From: Acidimicrobiia bacterium
GTDB lineage: Bacteria; Actinomycetota; Acidimicrobiia; IMCC26256; PALSA-610
DNA: 58,139 nt
Reading direction: 5' to 3'
NCBI GenBank assembly: GCA_017882905.1
Contig: JADGOO010000051.1
Location: 1 to 58,139, forward strand
The first letter of the stretch is position 1, and each line of letters begins with the position of its first letter. The notes under the pieces are model-generated. The model saw nothing but the letters and a program-made list of their open reading frames with translations, was not told where the DNA came from and made no database searches. Below are positions 1 through 9,035 of this stretch, piece after piece. Made by a program: the position numbers and the translations under genes.

Positions 1-1300
1 CCGTCCACGGGCCGATGCCGGGCACCTCGAGCAGCGCATCGCGAGCTGCTTCACGATCGGCGCCGGGATCGAGCACCACATCGCCGGCCGCGATCGCTCG
101 ACCCACGGCGTGCAGTGTGCGTACACGACCGCCCGTGAGGCCGAGGCCTTCGAGGTCGGCCTTGGCGATCGCCTCGGCAGTCGGGAAGGCGTGCGTGAGA
201 CCCGCCGCGACGTGTTCGCCCGCAGGATCGAGTGGCGTTCCGGCCCGTGCGACGACGCGGCCGGCAAGGGTGCGGGCGCCCGCCACGCTCACCTGCTGAC
301 CGAGCACGGCCCGAACCACGAGCTCGGTCGGGTCGACGGCGCCGGGCGCGCGACGGCCGGGAGTGGCGCGCACCACACGCCGCAGCGCGGGATCGCGCGC
401 CAGGTGCTCCGAAACGGTCGACGGGTCGGCGTCGAGATCTCCGAGCCGTCGCAACCGAGCGACGGCTGCACCGAGATCGCGCAGCTCGGCGAGGCGCAGC
501 GCCGCGATGAGCCCCCGACCGTCGGCCGCCGCACTCAAGCTCACCGTGGCCGAGCCGCTCGGCAGCGGCAACACGCGCGTGTATGTGGCGCCGTCGAACG
601 TCTCGATGCCCGCGATCGCACGCAGGCCCAAGAACGCGAGCAGCTCGGTGCCCTCGAACGGGGCGCGCGCCGCGAGCCGCAACGTGATCGACGCGCCATC
701 GCCCACCGCCTGACCGTTGGCTCGCGCCCGCAGCTCGCTCGGAGTGGACGCGAACACCTCACGCAACGTGTCGTTGAACTGGCGCACGCTCGCGAAACCG
801 GCGGCGAACGCCACATCGGCGGCACGCATCGACGTGCTCTCGAGCAGCACGCGCGCGGTGCGCGCTCGCTGCGAACGGGCGAGCGCGAGCGGGCCCGCGC
901 CCACCTCCGCGGCGAGCAGCCGTTGCAGCTGCCGTTCGCTGTAACCGACGCGTCGAGCGACACCACCCACGCCCTCGCGATCGATCACACCGTCGCCGAT
1001 GAGCCGCAGCGCGCGCCCCACGACGTCGCCCCGCCAGTGCCACTCCGGCGAACCCGGCACCGCGTCGGGCCGACAGCGCTTGCAGGCGCGGAACCCGGCC
1101 TGCTGCGCCGCGGCCGCGCTCGGGTAGTACCGGCAGTTCGCCGCGCGTGGCGTGGTCGCCGGGCAGCTCGGCCGACAGTAGATGCGGGTGCTCGTGACAC
1201 CCACGTAGAACACGCCGTCGAAACGAGCATCACGACTGCTCACAGCTCGATAGCAGCGTTCCGGGTCGGCGATCACACGACCAGTGTCGCGCCTCGCCAT
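1..1300 (-). CDS. alkA: Ada-AlkA fusion: methyl-sensing transcription factor and 3-methyladenine DNA glycosylase (3' end outside window)
   Basis: Alkylation-damage sensor fused to a base-excision glycosylase. The reading frame starts at an ATG at 1300 and runs off the left edge after about 433 residues. Residues 10-80 form the Ada zinc domain, with Cys42, Cys46, Cys73 and Cys76 (YCRPSC and CKRC); Cys42 matches the methyl-accepting Cys38 of E. coli Ada. Residues 92-190 are an AraC-type helix-turn-helix (GYSERQLQRLL, then AGFASVRQFN). The rest is AlkA-like, ending near the helix-hairpin-helix segment LLEVPGIGPWT. The catalytic Asp, normally just beyond, lies outside the window. The domain order matches mycobacterial AlkA. 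The gene starts 25 nt after the GH4 stop with no -10 box of its own, so it is probably co-transcribed with GH4. Confidence 0.9.
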   Translation of the reverse strand, partial: MARRDTGRVIADPERCYRAVSSRDARFDGVFYVGVTSTRIYCRPSCPATTPRAANCRYYPSAAAAQQAGFRACKRCRPDAVPGSPEWHWRGDVVGRALRLIGDGVIDREGVGGVARRVGYSERQLQRLLAAEVGAGPLALARSQRARTARVLLESTSMRAADVAFAAGFASVRQFNDTLREVFASTPSELRARANGQAVGDGASITLRLAARAPFEGTELLAFLGLRAIAGIETFDGATYTRVLPLPSGSATVSLSAAADGRGLIAALRLAELRDLGAAVARLRRLGDLDADPSTVSEHLARDPALRRVVRATPGRRAPGAVDPTELVVRAVLGQQVSVAGARTLAGRVVARAGTPLDPAGEHVAAGLTHAFPTAEAIAKADLEGLGLTGGRVRTLHAVGRAIAAGDVVLDPGADREAARDALLEVPGIGPWT

Positions 1301-1325
1301 GCAGGCTTCTGGCGGGTTTCCGACA

Positions 1326-2639
1326 TCAGCGTTTCCGTGCGCCTGCTTCGCCCGGCGGAGCGAGCTTGGCGAGGTGGGGGGCGTTGACTGCTTGGAGGCG
1401 GCGCCACAGCGCCGGGGCATCGTGGGCTTGCGGCCCGAGGGGGTTCGTGATGAGCGCGCGGAGGGCGGCTTCCTCGGAGCCTTCGACCGCGGCTTGCACC
1501 GTGAGCAGCTCGAAGCTCTTCATGGTGTGCACGAGCGCATCGACATCTGGTCGCAGCGGTGCCGTGGGGATCGCGGTCGCGCCGGCGCGCGTGACATGGG
1601 CGGCGGTCTCGACCACCACGTCGTCGGCAAGGTTCGGGATCGCGCCGCCGTTCACCACGTTCACGATGTGCGTGGTGCCCGCGTCGCTCCAGATGTCGGC
1701 CATCAGCGCGGCGGCCGTCTCCGAGTAGAACGCGCCACCGCGCAGCTCGAGCTCGGGCGGCTTCTCGTCGAGCGCGGGATCGCGGTAGCGCTCCATGAGC
1801 TGCTCCTCGATCGCCATCACCTCGCTCGCACGAGTCGGATGCGCGGCCTGGTGGCGCAGGAACGCGGCGGTCTCGTAGTAGTAGAGCAAGTAGTAGTTCG
1901 GCATCGCCGCGAGCATGCGGATCGACTCGGCCGTCCAGCCCGGTTCGCCATCGGGTGCGGGAGGGTGGCGTTCGGCCATCGCGGCCATGCCGTCGAGCAG
2001 CTCACCGATGCGCTCCTCGCCGTGCACACGCGCGCTCCGCACCCAGCTCAAGTGGTTGAGGCCCACATAGTCGAGCTCGAGCTCGTGGCGCTCCACGTGC
2101 AGGCCACGGGCGAAGTGCGTGATGAACGACCACGGCACGTTGCAGAGGCCGATCGTGTTCACCGTCGAATGCCGACAGAGCGCTTCGGTCACGAGCCCCG
2201 ACGGGTTCGTGAAGTTGAGCAGGATCGCCCCGGGCGCGTGCGCTTCGATGTCGCGTGCGATCGCGAGCGCGACGGGGATGGTGCGCAGCGCGTTCGCAAA
2301 GCCGCCCACACCCACCGTCTCCTGGCCGATGAGCCCGAACTCACGCCCGAGTAGCTCGTCGCGCTCGCGCGCCTCCATGCCGCCGACGCGGATCTGGCTC
2401 ACGACGAACGCCGCGTCGCGCACGCCTTCCACGCGGTCGCTCCCCCAGCGCACGACCACATCACCGGCGCCGGCACGGGCGCACATGCGCTGCGTGAGTG
2501 GGCCGAGCACCGCGAGCCGGTCGGCGTCGAGATCCACGAGATGGATCTCGGAGATCGGCAGACGGTCACGGCGGCGAACCAGGCCGTCGACGAGCTCGGG
2601 CGTGTAGGTCGAACCACCCCCGATCACGCAGACCTTCAC
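1326..2639 (-). CDS. glycoside hydrolase family 4 (6-phospho-beta-glucosidase / alpha-galactosidase type)
   Basis: GH4 enzymes cleave glycosides by an NAD+- and divalent-metal-dependent oxidation/elimination mechanism. The 437-residue protein is full length for the family. It begins with the dinucleotide-binding GGGSTYTPELVDGL, has NFTNPSGLVTEAL, and carries the metal-ligand regions GLCNVP (Cys) and GLNHLSW (His). Active-site tyrosines are likely in NYYLLYYY. The substrate cannot be told from sequence; no PTS or sugar transporter is nearby, so a non-phosphorylated substrate is possible. The start is GTG at 2639: a -10 box TAGATT (2646-2651) lies 6 nt upstream, which implies a leaderless mRNA. 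Ada-AlkA follows 25 nt downstream. Confidence 0.9.
   Translation of the reverse strand: MKVCVIGGGSTYTPELVDGLVRRRDRLPISEIHLVDLDADRLAVLGPLTQRMCARAGAGDVVVRWGSDRVEGVRDAAFVVSQIRVGGMEARERDELLGREFGLIGQETVGVGGFANALRTIPVALAIARDIEAHAPGAILLNFTNPSGLVTEALCRHSTVNTIGLCNVPWSFITHFARGLHVERHELELDYVGLNHLSWVRSARVHGEERIGELLDGMAAMAERHPPAPDGEPGWTAESIRMLAAMPNYYLLYYYETAAFLRHQAAHPTRASEVMAIEEQLMERYRDPALDEKPPELELRGGAFYSETAAALMADIWSDAGTTHIVNVVNGGAIPNLADDVVVETAAHVTRAGATAIPTAPLRPDVDALVHTMKSFELLTVQAAVEGSEEAALRALITNPLGPQAHDAPALWRRLQAVNAPHLAKLAPPGEAGARKR
1339..1356 (+). repeat. 18-mer repeat, copy 1
   Basis: GCGCCTGCTTCGCCCGGC. Exact copies lie at 50281-50298 and, inverted, at 54429-54446. Each copy is preceded by TTTC a few bases upstream. 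This copy lies inside the last codons of the GH4 gene on the other strand, where it encodes PGEAGA shortly before the stop. Confidence 0.7.
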
Positions 2640-2662
2640 AGGCTCAATCTACGAGAACGCGT

Positions 2663-2700
2663 CCCCCACTCACGTTGTGAAGTGGCGCGAGCGATGGGGG
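2663..2700 (-). terminator. possible hairpin terminator after the GNAT gene
   Basis: CCCCCA (2663-2668) pairs with TGGGGG (2695-2700), with a smaller TCAC/GTGA hairpin inside the loop. It begins right after the GNAT stop (2701 on the minus strand) and has no U-tract. Weak call. Confidence 0.35.
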
Positions 2701-3699
2701 TCAGGAGCCGGCGTCGACGTGGCTCGGGCCGGCGACGAACAGCGTGTTCACGAAGCGACGGATCGGCGGGTCGACCACCACGTCGGGGAACATCGCTTCC
2801 ACCTCGTCGAGGAGGTGGCGCCCGAACACGACTTTCCACAGCACACCCGGTGGGAACGCGGCGACCGTTCCGGCGGCCGCGTCACTGATCGCGGCGGGCC
2901 CGATGCCGGTGACGCGCCCGCCGTCGATCTCCAGCTCGACGGCCGTGTCGTAGTCGTGCAACACGAGCGCGGTCGAGGCGCTCCGCAACAACGACGCGCC
3001 GAGTCGAGCGTCGAGCGCAGGGCGGATCGCTGCGAGCAGCGCCACGAGATCGAGCACGCGCACATACCACGCGCCGGGGCGGATGGCTTCGAGCACACGA
3101 CCGCCGAGCACGTCGTACACAGGGTGGCGGGGCCCCAAGCGCATTCGTGTCGGCGTGCCATCGGCACGCGAACGCAGCGCGCACAACGCCACGTCGCGCA
3201 GATCGACCGTGGGCAGCCCGGCCAGCTCGACCATCTCGAAACCGTCGCCGCTCGCGGCCCATGCGGCGTAGCCGACCGCCGCACCATCGGCATCGACGAT
3301 CGCGTCGTAGTGGCGCGCGGGCACCGCGAGGAGCTCGGCCCATCGATCTGGGTCGCGCTGCTCGGCGACCACGAGCCGCCGCGCGTCGCGATCGAAGCAC
3401 TCGGCGGCAACTGAGACGTCGTCGGGTGTCATGGCGCGAACCGCAACGCGGGTTCCGGGCAGGTTCACCGTGTCGATCAGCACACCGGCGCCGGAGTCGA
3501 GGGCGTAGTCGTAGCCCGCGGCGCGCCAGACGAACGGGGCGCCCCGCACCGCAGCGACGGCGATGCCGTGCGCGCCCAGCTCGGCGTGCACACGATCGAG
3601 CACAGTGGCGTCGTCGATCGCGTCGGACGTCAACACCGCCGCCGGCAACGGCACACCGCCATAGGTCCACGTACGGGTTGCGTACGTGCCGGCAGTCAT
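2701..3699 (-). CDS. GNAT-family N-acetyltransferase with SCP2-like C-terminal domain (Eis-like layout)
   Basis: Likely acetyl-CoA-dependent acetyltransferase; the substrate is unknown. The 332-residue protein has a GNAT-type N-terminal half (APFVWRAAGYDYAL near residue 55 resembles the PFY.R.GYEYA segment of this group). A second GNAT-like half contains VADADGAAVGYAAW-type strands. The C-terminal part, from about residue 225 (VLDLVALLAAIRPALDARL), resembles the sterol-carrier-like domain of Eis-type proteins. Its ATG overlaps the acetoacetyl-CoA synthetase stop by 4 nt (ATGA), so the two are translationally coupled. The acetyl-CoA-binding loop is not clear by eye, so it could be catalytically weak or have another role. 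Confidence 0.65.
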   Translation of the reverse strand: MTAGTYATRTWTYGGVPLPAAVLTSDAIDDATVLDRVHAELGAHGIAVAAVRGAPFVWRAAGYDYALDSGAGVLIDTVNLPGTRVAVRAMTPDDVSVAAECFDRDARRLVVAEQRDPDRWAELLAVPARHYDAIVDADGAAVGYAAWAASGDGFEMVELAGLPTVDLRDVALCALRSRADGTPTRMRLGPRHPVYDVLGGRVLEAIRPGAWYVRVLDLVALLAAIRPALDARLGASLLRSASTALVLHDYDTAVELEIDGGRVTGIGPAAISDAAAGTVAAFPPGVLWKVVFGRHLLDEVEAMFPDVVVDPPIRRFVNTLFVAGPSHVDAGS

Positions 3700-5738
3700 G
3701 ACGCCCCGCCGCCCCGCGCGCTCGCGATGTTCACTACCGCGTCGAGCGCAGTCGCGTCCTTGAGCGCGCCGCGGCTCGCGACGTCGGCCGGGTCGGCGCC
3801 GAGCAGGATGCGCTTCACGGGCACCTCGAGCTTCTTGCCGGACAGCGTGGTCGGCACGGCGCGCACCGGGTGGATCTCGTCGGGGACGTGCCGGGGCGAG
3901 AGGTTGTTGCGCAACGCCGTGCGGATCGCGTCTTCGACACCTGGAGCGAGCACCACGCCGGGCTCGTCGGCGCTGACACCGTCGGGCACCACGAACAGGA
4001 GCAGCCGTCCCGCGCTACCACCCGAGTCTTCGAGATGCACGACGAGGCTGTCGGCCACGCCGTCGACGGCTTCGACGACGCGGTAGATCTCGCTCGTGCC
4101 GAGGCGCACGCCACCGCGGTTCAAGGTGGCATCGGAGCGGCCGGTGATCACGCACGTGCCGCGATCGGTGATCGTGATCCAGTCGCCGTGTCGCCACACG
4201 CCCGGGAACTCGCCGAAGTACGCGCCGCGATAACGACTGCCGTCGTCGTCGCCCCAGAAGCCGACTGGCATCGACGGCATCGGCGCGGTGATCACGAGCT
4301 CACCCTGCACGCCGGTGCACGGGTGCCCGCCCTCGTCGAACGCGGCCACCGCCGCGCCCAGGTACCGGCACGAGATCTCGCCCGCCCACACGGGCACGAT
4401 CGGACAGCCGCCGACGAACGCGGAGCACACATCGGTACCGCCACTGATCGACGAGAGCATCACGTTCGGGCTCACCGCGTCGTACACCCAACGAAATCCG
4501 TCGGCCGGCAGCGGAGCGCCGGTGGAACCGACGGCTCGCAGCGCGCCGAGTTCGAGGTCGGCGCCGGGTCGCAGGCCCGCCTTGCGGCACGCGAGGAGGA
4601 ACGGGGCGCTCGCACCGAACCAGGTGACGCGCTCCCGAGCGCACCACTGCCACAGCGCGTCGGGACCGGGCTGCATCGGGTCGCCGTCGAACAGGACGAT
4701 CGTGGCGCCCACGAGCAGACCCGACACGAGGTAGTTCCACATCATCCAGCCCGTGGTCGTGAACCACGCGAAGCGATCGGTAGGCCCGATGTCGCCGTGC
4801 AGACCGATCACTTTCAGATGCTCGACGAGGATGCCCGCATGGCCGTGCACGATCGGCTTCGGCAATCCCGTCGTCCCCGACGAGTACAACACGTAGAGCG
4901 GATGGTCACCCGGTACGGCAACGGGCGTTGCTGTCTCCGCAGGCCCGGCGAGCAGCTCGCTCCACGCAATCGCCCCATCGCCGGTCTTCTGTGCGTCTCC
5001 GAGCTGCTGTTCATCGGCGCTACGCGAGGCGTGGAGGTACGGGACGATCACGGTTGCCCGCAGCGACGGGAGCGCGGCACGGATCTGCGCGACCTCGGCG
5101 CGCCGATCGATCGCGCGCGTCCCATACTGGTAGCCGTCGACCGCGAAGAGCACGGTCGGCGTCACCTGGCCGAAGCGGTCGACCACGGCTTGCACACCGA
5201 ACTCCGGCGCGCATGTGGTGAAGACCGCGCCGAGGCTCGCGGTGGCGAGGAACGCGACGATGGCTTCGGTGATGTTGGGCAGGTACGCGGCCACTCGGTC
5301 GCCGCGTTGCACGCCGAGTCGTTCGAGGCCGGTGCGGGCGCGCGCCACGTGATCGCGCAGCTCACCCCACGTGAGCTCGTCGCGCGGGCGCGTTTGCGAG
5401 CAACCGACCACGGCGACGCGATCATCGGCTCCGCTGTCGGGACCGGTGAGCGCGTGGGTCGCGTAGTTGAGCTGCGCGCCGGTGAACCAGCGCGCGCCGG
5501 GCATCGTGCGCGACGACAGCACCTCGTCGTACGGGACGTCGGCGCGCACACCGAAGAAGTCCCACACGCAGGCCCACAGCTCTTCGAGCTCGGTCACCGA
5601 CCAGCGCCACAGGTCGTCGTAGTCGCGAAAGCCGTCGCCGGTCCGCGCACCGGCGAAACGCGCGAATCGGCCGATGGCGGTCGAGGCCATGGCATCGGGC
5701 GCCGGCGTCCACAGCACATCGGGCACGCTCGAAGCCAT
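3696..5738 (-). CDS. aacS: acetoacetyl-CoA synthetase (acetoacetate-CoA ligase)
   Basis: Activates acetoacetate with ATP and CoA, linking ketone bodies and polyhydroxybutyrate turnover to acetyl-CoA. The 680-residue length suits AacS, which is longer than typical acyl-CoA synthetases. The N-terminal segment has WSVTELEELWACVWDFF and the GARWFTGAQLNYA motif. The P-loop LYSSGTTGLPKPIVHGH lies near residues 284-300, followed by TTTGWMMWNYL. The catalytic Lys region LSGKKLEVPVKRIL is near the C-terminus. Start ATG 5738: -10 box TATGAT (5747-5752) lies 8 nt upstream, implying a leaderless transcript that continues into the GNAT gene. Confidence 0.92.
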   Translation of the reverse strand: MASSVPDVLWTPAPDAMASTAIGRFARFAGARTGDGFRDYDDLWRWSVTELEELWACVWDFFGVRADVPYDEVLSSRTMPGARWFTGAQLNYATHALTGPDSGADDRVAVVGCSQTRPRDELTWGELRDHVARARTGLERLGVQRGDRVAAYLPNITEAIVAFLATASLGAVFTTCAPEFGVQAVVDRFGQVTPTVLFAVDGYQYGTRAIDRRAEVAQIRAALPSLRATVIVPYLHASRSADEQQLGDAQKTGDGAIAWSELLAGPAETATPVAVPGDHPLYVLYSSGTTGLPKPIVHGHAGILVEHLKVIGLHGDIGPTDRFAWFTTTGWMMWNYLVSGLLVGATIVLFDGDPMQPGPDALWQWCARERVTWFGASAPFLLACRKAGLRPGADLELGALRAVGSTGAPLPADGFRWVYDAVSPNVMLSSISGGTDVCSAFVGGCPIVPVWAGEISCRYLGAAVAAFDEGGHPCTGVQGELVITAPMPSMPVGFWGDDDGSRYRGAYFGEFPGVWRHGDWITITDRGTCVITGRSDATLNRGGVRLGTSEIYRVVEAVDGVADSLVVHLEDSGGSAGRLLLFVVPDGVSADEPGVVLAPGVEDAIRTALRNNLSPRHVPDEIHPVRAVPTTLSGKKLEVPVKRILLGADPADVASRGALKDATALDAVVNIASARGGGAS

Positions 5739-5778
5739 CGCCCGGCATCATACGAACCGCCACCCGACACGAGGGGGG

Positions 5779-6696
5779 CTAGAGGGCGATGAGCACGAGG
5801 CCGACGAGGGCCATCACGAGTCCGGCCGCGCGCACACGGCCGATGCGCTCGTGGAGCACGAAGTGCGCGAGCACCACCGTGGTGGCCGGGAACAGCGCGC
5901 CCACCGGCGCGACCACCGACGTGAGGCCGTGACGGAACGCGAGGATGAACCCCGCGCTCCCCACGGCCTCGAGCAGCCCGGCCGTCCATGCGAAGCCGCG
6001 GTCGCGTCGATCGAGCGTTCGCGGCGCGCGCAGCGCCAGCAGCACGCCGGCGACCAGCACCACGCCCGTGAGGCGGGCGAGCAGCACGGGCCAGAAGCTG
6101 CCGGCCGCACCGGCCTCGGCGAACCCGATGAGCGACACCCCGAAACCGAGCCCGGCGCCGGCGGCCAACAGCAGCTCGTTCACGGTGTCGGGCGCGACGG
6201 CCGCGGCCGCGACACCAGCGCTGCTCGCCAACCGCGCGTCGTGTGGCATCGGCACACCCAGCACCTCGGGGATCTCGGGAACGTCGGGCTCGCTCCGCGC
6301 GACGAGTACCACGGCCATGAGGGCCAGCGCGGCACCGCTCAATGCCACCGCGCCCGGCCGTTCGCCGTGCCGCAATATCCCCCAGAGCATCGGCACGAGA
6401 CCGCTGCCCACCGCGCTCACGGGCGCGGCCACTGCCATGCGCCCGGCGCCGAGCGCGCGGTAGAGGCAGGCGATGCCGATCGCGGTGCCGATACCGGAGA
6501 CCACGCTCCAGCCCAGCACGTTCGCCGTGGGGGTGGGCGTGGGACCCGCACCCAGTAGGACCACGGCACCCACGAGCGACGCGACTTGCATGCCGAGCAG
6601 CGCAGCCGTCGACGACGAACGGCGCGACGCGAGGCCACCGCAGAAGTCACTGGTACCGAGCACGACCGCGACGAGGACACCCAGGGCGACGGCCAT
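5779..6696 (-). CDS. EamA/DMT-superfamily membrane transporter
   Basis: Probable small-molecule exporter or permease of the drug/metabolite transporter superfamily. The 305 residues form about ten hydrophobic helices in two EamA repeats (N-terminal LGTSDFCGGLASR; C-terminal repeat ending GRVRAAGLVMALVGLVLIAL). The substrate cannot be inferred. It is divergent from the dihydrodipicolinate-reductase-like gene, with start codons 27 nt apart; its -10 box TAGCAT (6706-6711) lies 9 nt upstream of the ATG. A second DMT protein is encoded at 32439-33275. Confidence 0.85.
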   Translation of the reverse strand: MAVALGVLVAVVLGTSDFCGGLASRRSSSTAALLGMQVASLVGAVVLLGAGPTPTPTANVLGWSVVSGIGTAIGIACLYRALGAGRMAVAAPVSAVGSGLVPMLWGILRHGERPGAVALSGAALALMAVVLVARSEPDVPEIPEVLGVPMPHDARLASSAGVAAAAVAPDTVNELLLAAGAGLGFGVSLIGFAEAGAAGSFWPVLLARLTGVVLVAGVLLALRAPRTLDRRDRGFAWTAGLLEAVGSAGFILAFRHGLTSVVAPVGALFPATTVVLAHFVLHERIGRVRAAGLVMALVGLVLIAL

Positions 6697-6705
6697 GTGG
6701 CGCGC

Positions 6706-6715
6706 ATGCTACGAA
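6706..6715. promoter_or_regulatory. fused bidirectional -10 element
   Basis: ATGCTACGAA. On the minus strand the first six bases read TAGCAT, 9 nt before the EamA ATG. On the plus strand the last six read TACGAA, 7 nt before the ATG at 6723. The two boxes share the central TA (6710-6711), so polymerase can presumably occupy only one orientation at a time. Confidence 0.55.
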
Positions 6716-6722
6716 GCGCCGC

Positions 6723-7784
6723 ATGACATACCGAGTGATCCAGTGGTCGACGGGCAACGTTGGTGTGCGTGCGCTGCGGCTGATCGCGCACCATCCCGAG
6801 CTCGAGCTCGTGGGCGTGTGGGTCCACAGCGCCGACAAGGCAGGCCGCGATGCCGGCGAGCTGGCGGGCATCGAGCCCCTCGGCGTCGCGGCCACGAACG
6901 ACGTCGACGCGCTGCTCGCCCTCGACGCCGACTGTGTCTGCTACACGGCCACCGCCGACCTGCGGCCGATGGAGGCACTCGCCGAGATGACGCGCATCGC
7001 CGCGTCGGGCAAGAACATCGTGTCGAGCTCGGTCGTTCCGCTCGTGTACCCGCCGCACGTGGAACCGTCGATGCGCGGACCGCTCGAGCAGGCGTGCCTC
7101 GACGCGGGTGTGTCGTGCTTCACGTCGGGCATCGACCCGGGTTGGGCGAACGACCTGTTACCGCTCGTGCTCACCGGAACCTGCGAATCGGTCGAGACGG
7201 TGCGCATGATGGAGATCGAGAACTACGGCGTGTACGCGCAGCCGACGGTGGTGTTCGACACGATGGGCTTCGGCAAGCCGCTCGATCACACGCCGCTGCT
7301 CCTCATCCCGGGCGTGCTCACGTTCGCGTGGGGCGGCGTGGTGAAGCAGGTCGCGGCCGGGCTCGGTGTGGAGATCGACGAGATCACCGAAGTGGTCGAG
7401 AAGGTTCCGGCCACACGCGATCTCGACCTCGGCTACGGCCGAATCGAGGAAGGCACGATGGGCGCGCTGCGCTTCGAGGTGCAAGGTCGCGTGAACGGCG
7501 TACCGCGCGTGATCGTGGAGCACGTGACGCGCCTCGACGACGCGCTCGCACCCGAATGGCCGCAGATCGCGAACCACAGCGGGTACCGCGTCGAGATCAC
7601 AGGCAGCCCGAGCTACACGTGCGACGTGCAGATGCGCGGCACGGCCGACGATCCCGCCGCCGGCCTGATCGGTACGGCCGGACGCATCGTGAACGCGATC
7701 CCCGCAGTGTGCGCGGCGAAGCCGGGCCTGCTGAGCGCGCTCGACCTGCCACTCATCACCGGCCACGGCCTCATGCGCACCTGA
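6723..7784 (+). CDS. dihydrodipicolinate reductase-like NAD(P)-dependent oxidoreductase, paralog 1
   Basis: NAD(P)-binding enzyme of the family that has the DapB N-terminal domain and also includes 2,4-diaminopentanoate dehydrogenase. The real substrate is unknown and a role in lysine synthesis is unlikely. The 353-residue protein has the Rossmann start YRVIQWSTGNVGVRALRLI. It shares with the protein at 15326-16375 the run HPELELVG.WVHS..K.GRDAGELAGIEPLG, so the two are clear paralogs 8.6 kb apart. Longer in-frame starts exist upstream, but ATG 6723 keeps the family N-terminus and sits 7 nt after a -10 box. It converges on the P450 gene with only 6 nt between stops. Confidence 0.82.
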   Translation: MTYRVIQWSTGNVGVRALRLIAHHPELELVGVWVHSADKAGRDAGELAGIEPLGVAATNDVDALLALDADCVCYTATADLRPMEALAEMTRIAASGKNIVSSSVVPLVYPPHVEPSMRGPLEQACLDAGVSCFTSGIDPGWANDLLPLVLTGTCESVETVRMMEIENYGVYAQPTVVFDTMGFGKPLDHTPLLLIPGVLTFAWGGVVKQVAAGLGVEIDEITEVVEKVPATRDLDLGYGRIEEGTMGALRFEVQGRVNGVPRVIVEHVTRLDDALAPEWPQIANHSGYRVEITGSPSYTCDVQMRGTADDPAAGLIGTAGRIVNAIPAVCAAKPGLLSALDLPLITGHGLMRT

Positions 7785-7790
7785 ACGCGA

Positions 7791-9020
7791 TTACTTCCAG
7801 ACCAGGGGGAGGCCATCGTTCGTCTGGCGGATGCCCGGCGAGTAGACGAGCTCGGTGCCCTCGGCGAGGCGGTACTCCGGGATCCGCTTGTGGAACTCGT
7901 CGAGCGCCACACGCAGCTCCATGCGCGCCAGATGCGAGCCGAGGCAGCGGTGCGGCCCCGCACCGAACGCGAGGTGACGGTTGCCGGACCGCTCGAAGTC
8001 GACCTCGTCGGGGTCGGTGAACTCGTGCTCGTCGTGGTTCGCGGCGCCGATGAGCGGCGTGAGACCGTCGCCCTTGCGCATCTGCATGCCGCCGAGCTCG
8101 AAGTCTTGCTTCACGACACGCGCCACCATCATCACCGGCGTCTCGTGGCGCAACAGGTCTTCGACCGCGCCGTCGATCAGCTCGGGGCGCGCCACGATCA
8201 TGGCGCGACGGTCGGGGTGCTGCGCGAGGTACGACACCATGCAGTCGAGCGTGGCGGTGACGGTGTCGAGGCCCGCGAGCAGCATCAAGTGGCAGGTACC
8301 GAGCAGCTCGCTGTCGGTGATCGGGCGCCCCTCGACAGTGCCGTGCACGAGCTCCGACAGCAGCGCGTCGTCGGGCTCGCGGCGCTTCATCGCGATCGCT
8401 TCGAGGAAGTACTCCGTGATCGCCTTGCCCGTCTCGTCGCGGATGCGCTGCGCGCCTTCCCAGTCGCCGGGTTCCACGTCGGGACGGATCGTGTTGTCTC
8501 GCCACTGGAGCAGCGTGGCAAGGTCGCTCTGCGGCATGCCCATGAGCCGCAGGAAGATCGTCGACGGCAGCGGCGTGGCGAACTCCTCGTGGAAGTCGCA
8601 GCTGCCGTTGGCCACGAAGCGCTCCACGAGCTCGCCGACGAGCTTGCGGGCGTCAGGCTCGATGACCGCGATGCGCTTCGGCGAGAAGAGCGGGTCGAGC
8701 CAGCGGCGGTACTTGGCGTGCTCGGGCGGGTCGATCTGGAGCGGGATGAGCGTGTGCTCCTGGCCCACATCGACAGCCTCCGGCGCCGACGAGAACACCT
8801 CAGGGTGGCGCAAGGCCCACATCACGTCGTCGTAGCGGGACAGCACCCACGTGGACCCTTCGCCCATCATGGCGTCGCCCCGGGCGATCGGGCACTCGTT
8901 GCGCAGGCGCCCGTACACCGGCCGCGGGTCGTTCGCCGTGTCGACCGCGAACAGCATCCCGAGGGCGTCGAGCGCCTCGTCGCCCGGCCCAACCGTCGCA
9001 ATCTCGCCATCTCCGTACAT
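7791..9020 (-). CDS. cytochrome P450 (bacterial class I type)
   Basis: Heme monooxygenase needing separate ferredoxin and reductase, neither of which is in the window. Of its 409 residues, the heme loop FGAGPHRCLGSHLAR holds the ligand Cys359. The I-helix motif AGLDT is at 249-253, and NRHLAFG precedes the heme loop. Oddly, the ExxR position reads AVEDLLR, so the conserved Glu is Asp288 (DLLR, 288-291). An alternative GTG start lies one codon upstream, but the -10 box TAGGGT (9027-9032) is exactly 6 nt before ATG 9020, favouring that start. A 33-bp palindrome sits in the promoter region. The substrate is unknown; the sequence resembles P450s acting on steroid- or terpene-like compounds. Confidence 0.92.
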   Translation of the reverse strand: MYGDGEIATVGPGDEALDALGMLFAVDTANDPRPVYGRLRNECPIARGDAMMGEGSTWVLSRYDDVMWALRHPEVFSSAPEAVDVGQEHTLIPLQIDPPEHAKYRRWLDPLFSPKRIAVIEPDARKLVGELVERFVANGSCDFHEEFATPLPSTIFLRLMGMPQSDLATLLQWRDNTIRPDVEPGDWEGAQRIRDETGKAITEYFLEAIAMKRREPDDALLSELVHGTVEGRPITDSELLGTCHLMLLAGLDTVTATLDCMVSYLAQHPDRRAMIVARPELIDGAVEDLLRHETPVMMVARVVKQDFELGGMQMRKGDGLTPLIGAANHDEHEFTDPDEVDFERSGNRHLAFGAGPHRCLGSHLARMELRVALDEFHKRIPEYRLAEGTELVYSPGIRQTNDGLPLVWK

Positions 9021-9035
9021 CACTGCACCCTAACC

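Noticed and set aside
3870-5792. 640-codon plus-strand frame
   Set aside because: Antisense to acetoacetyl-CoA synthetase; composition is Arg/His/Gly-rich with no recognisable motif.
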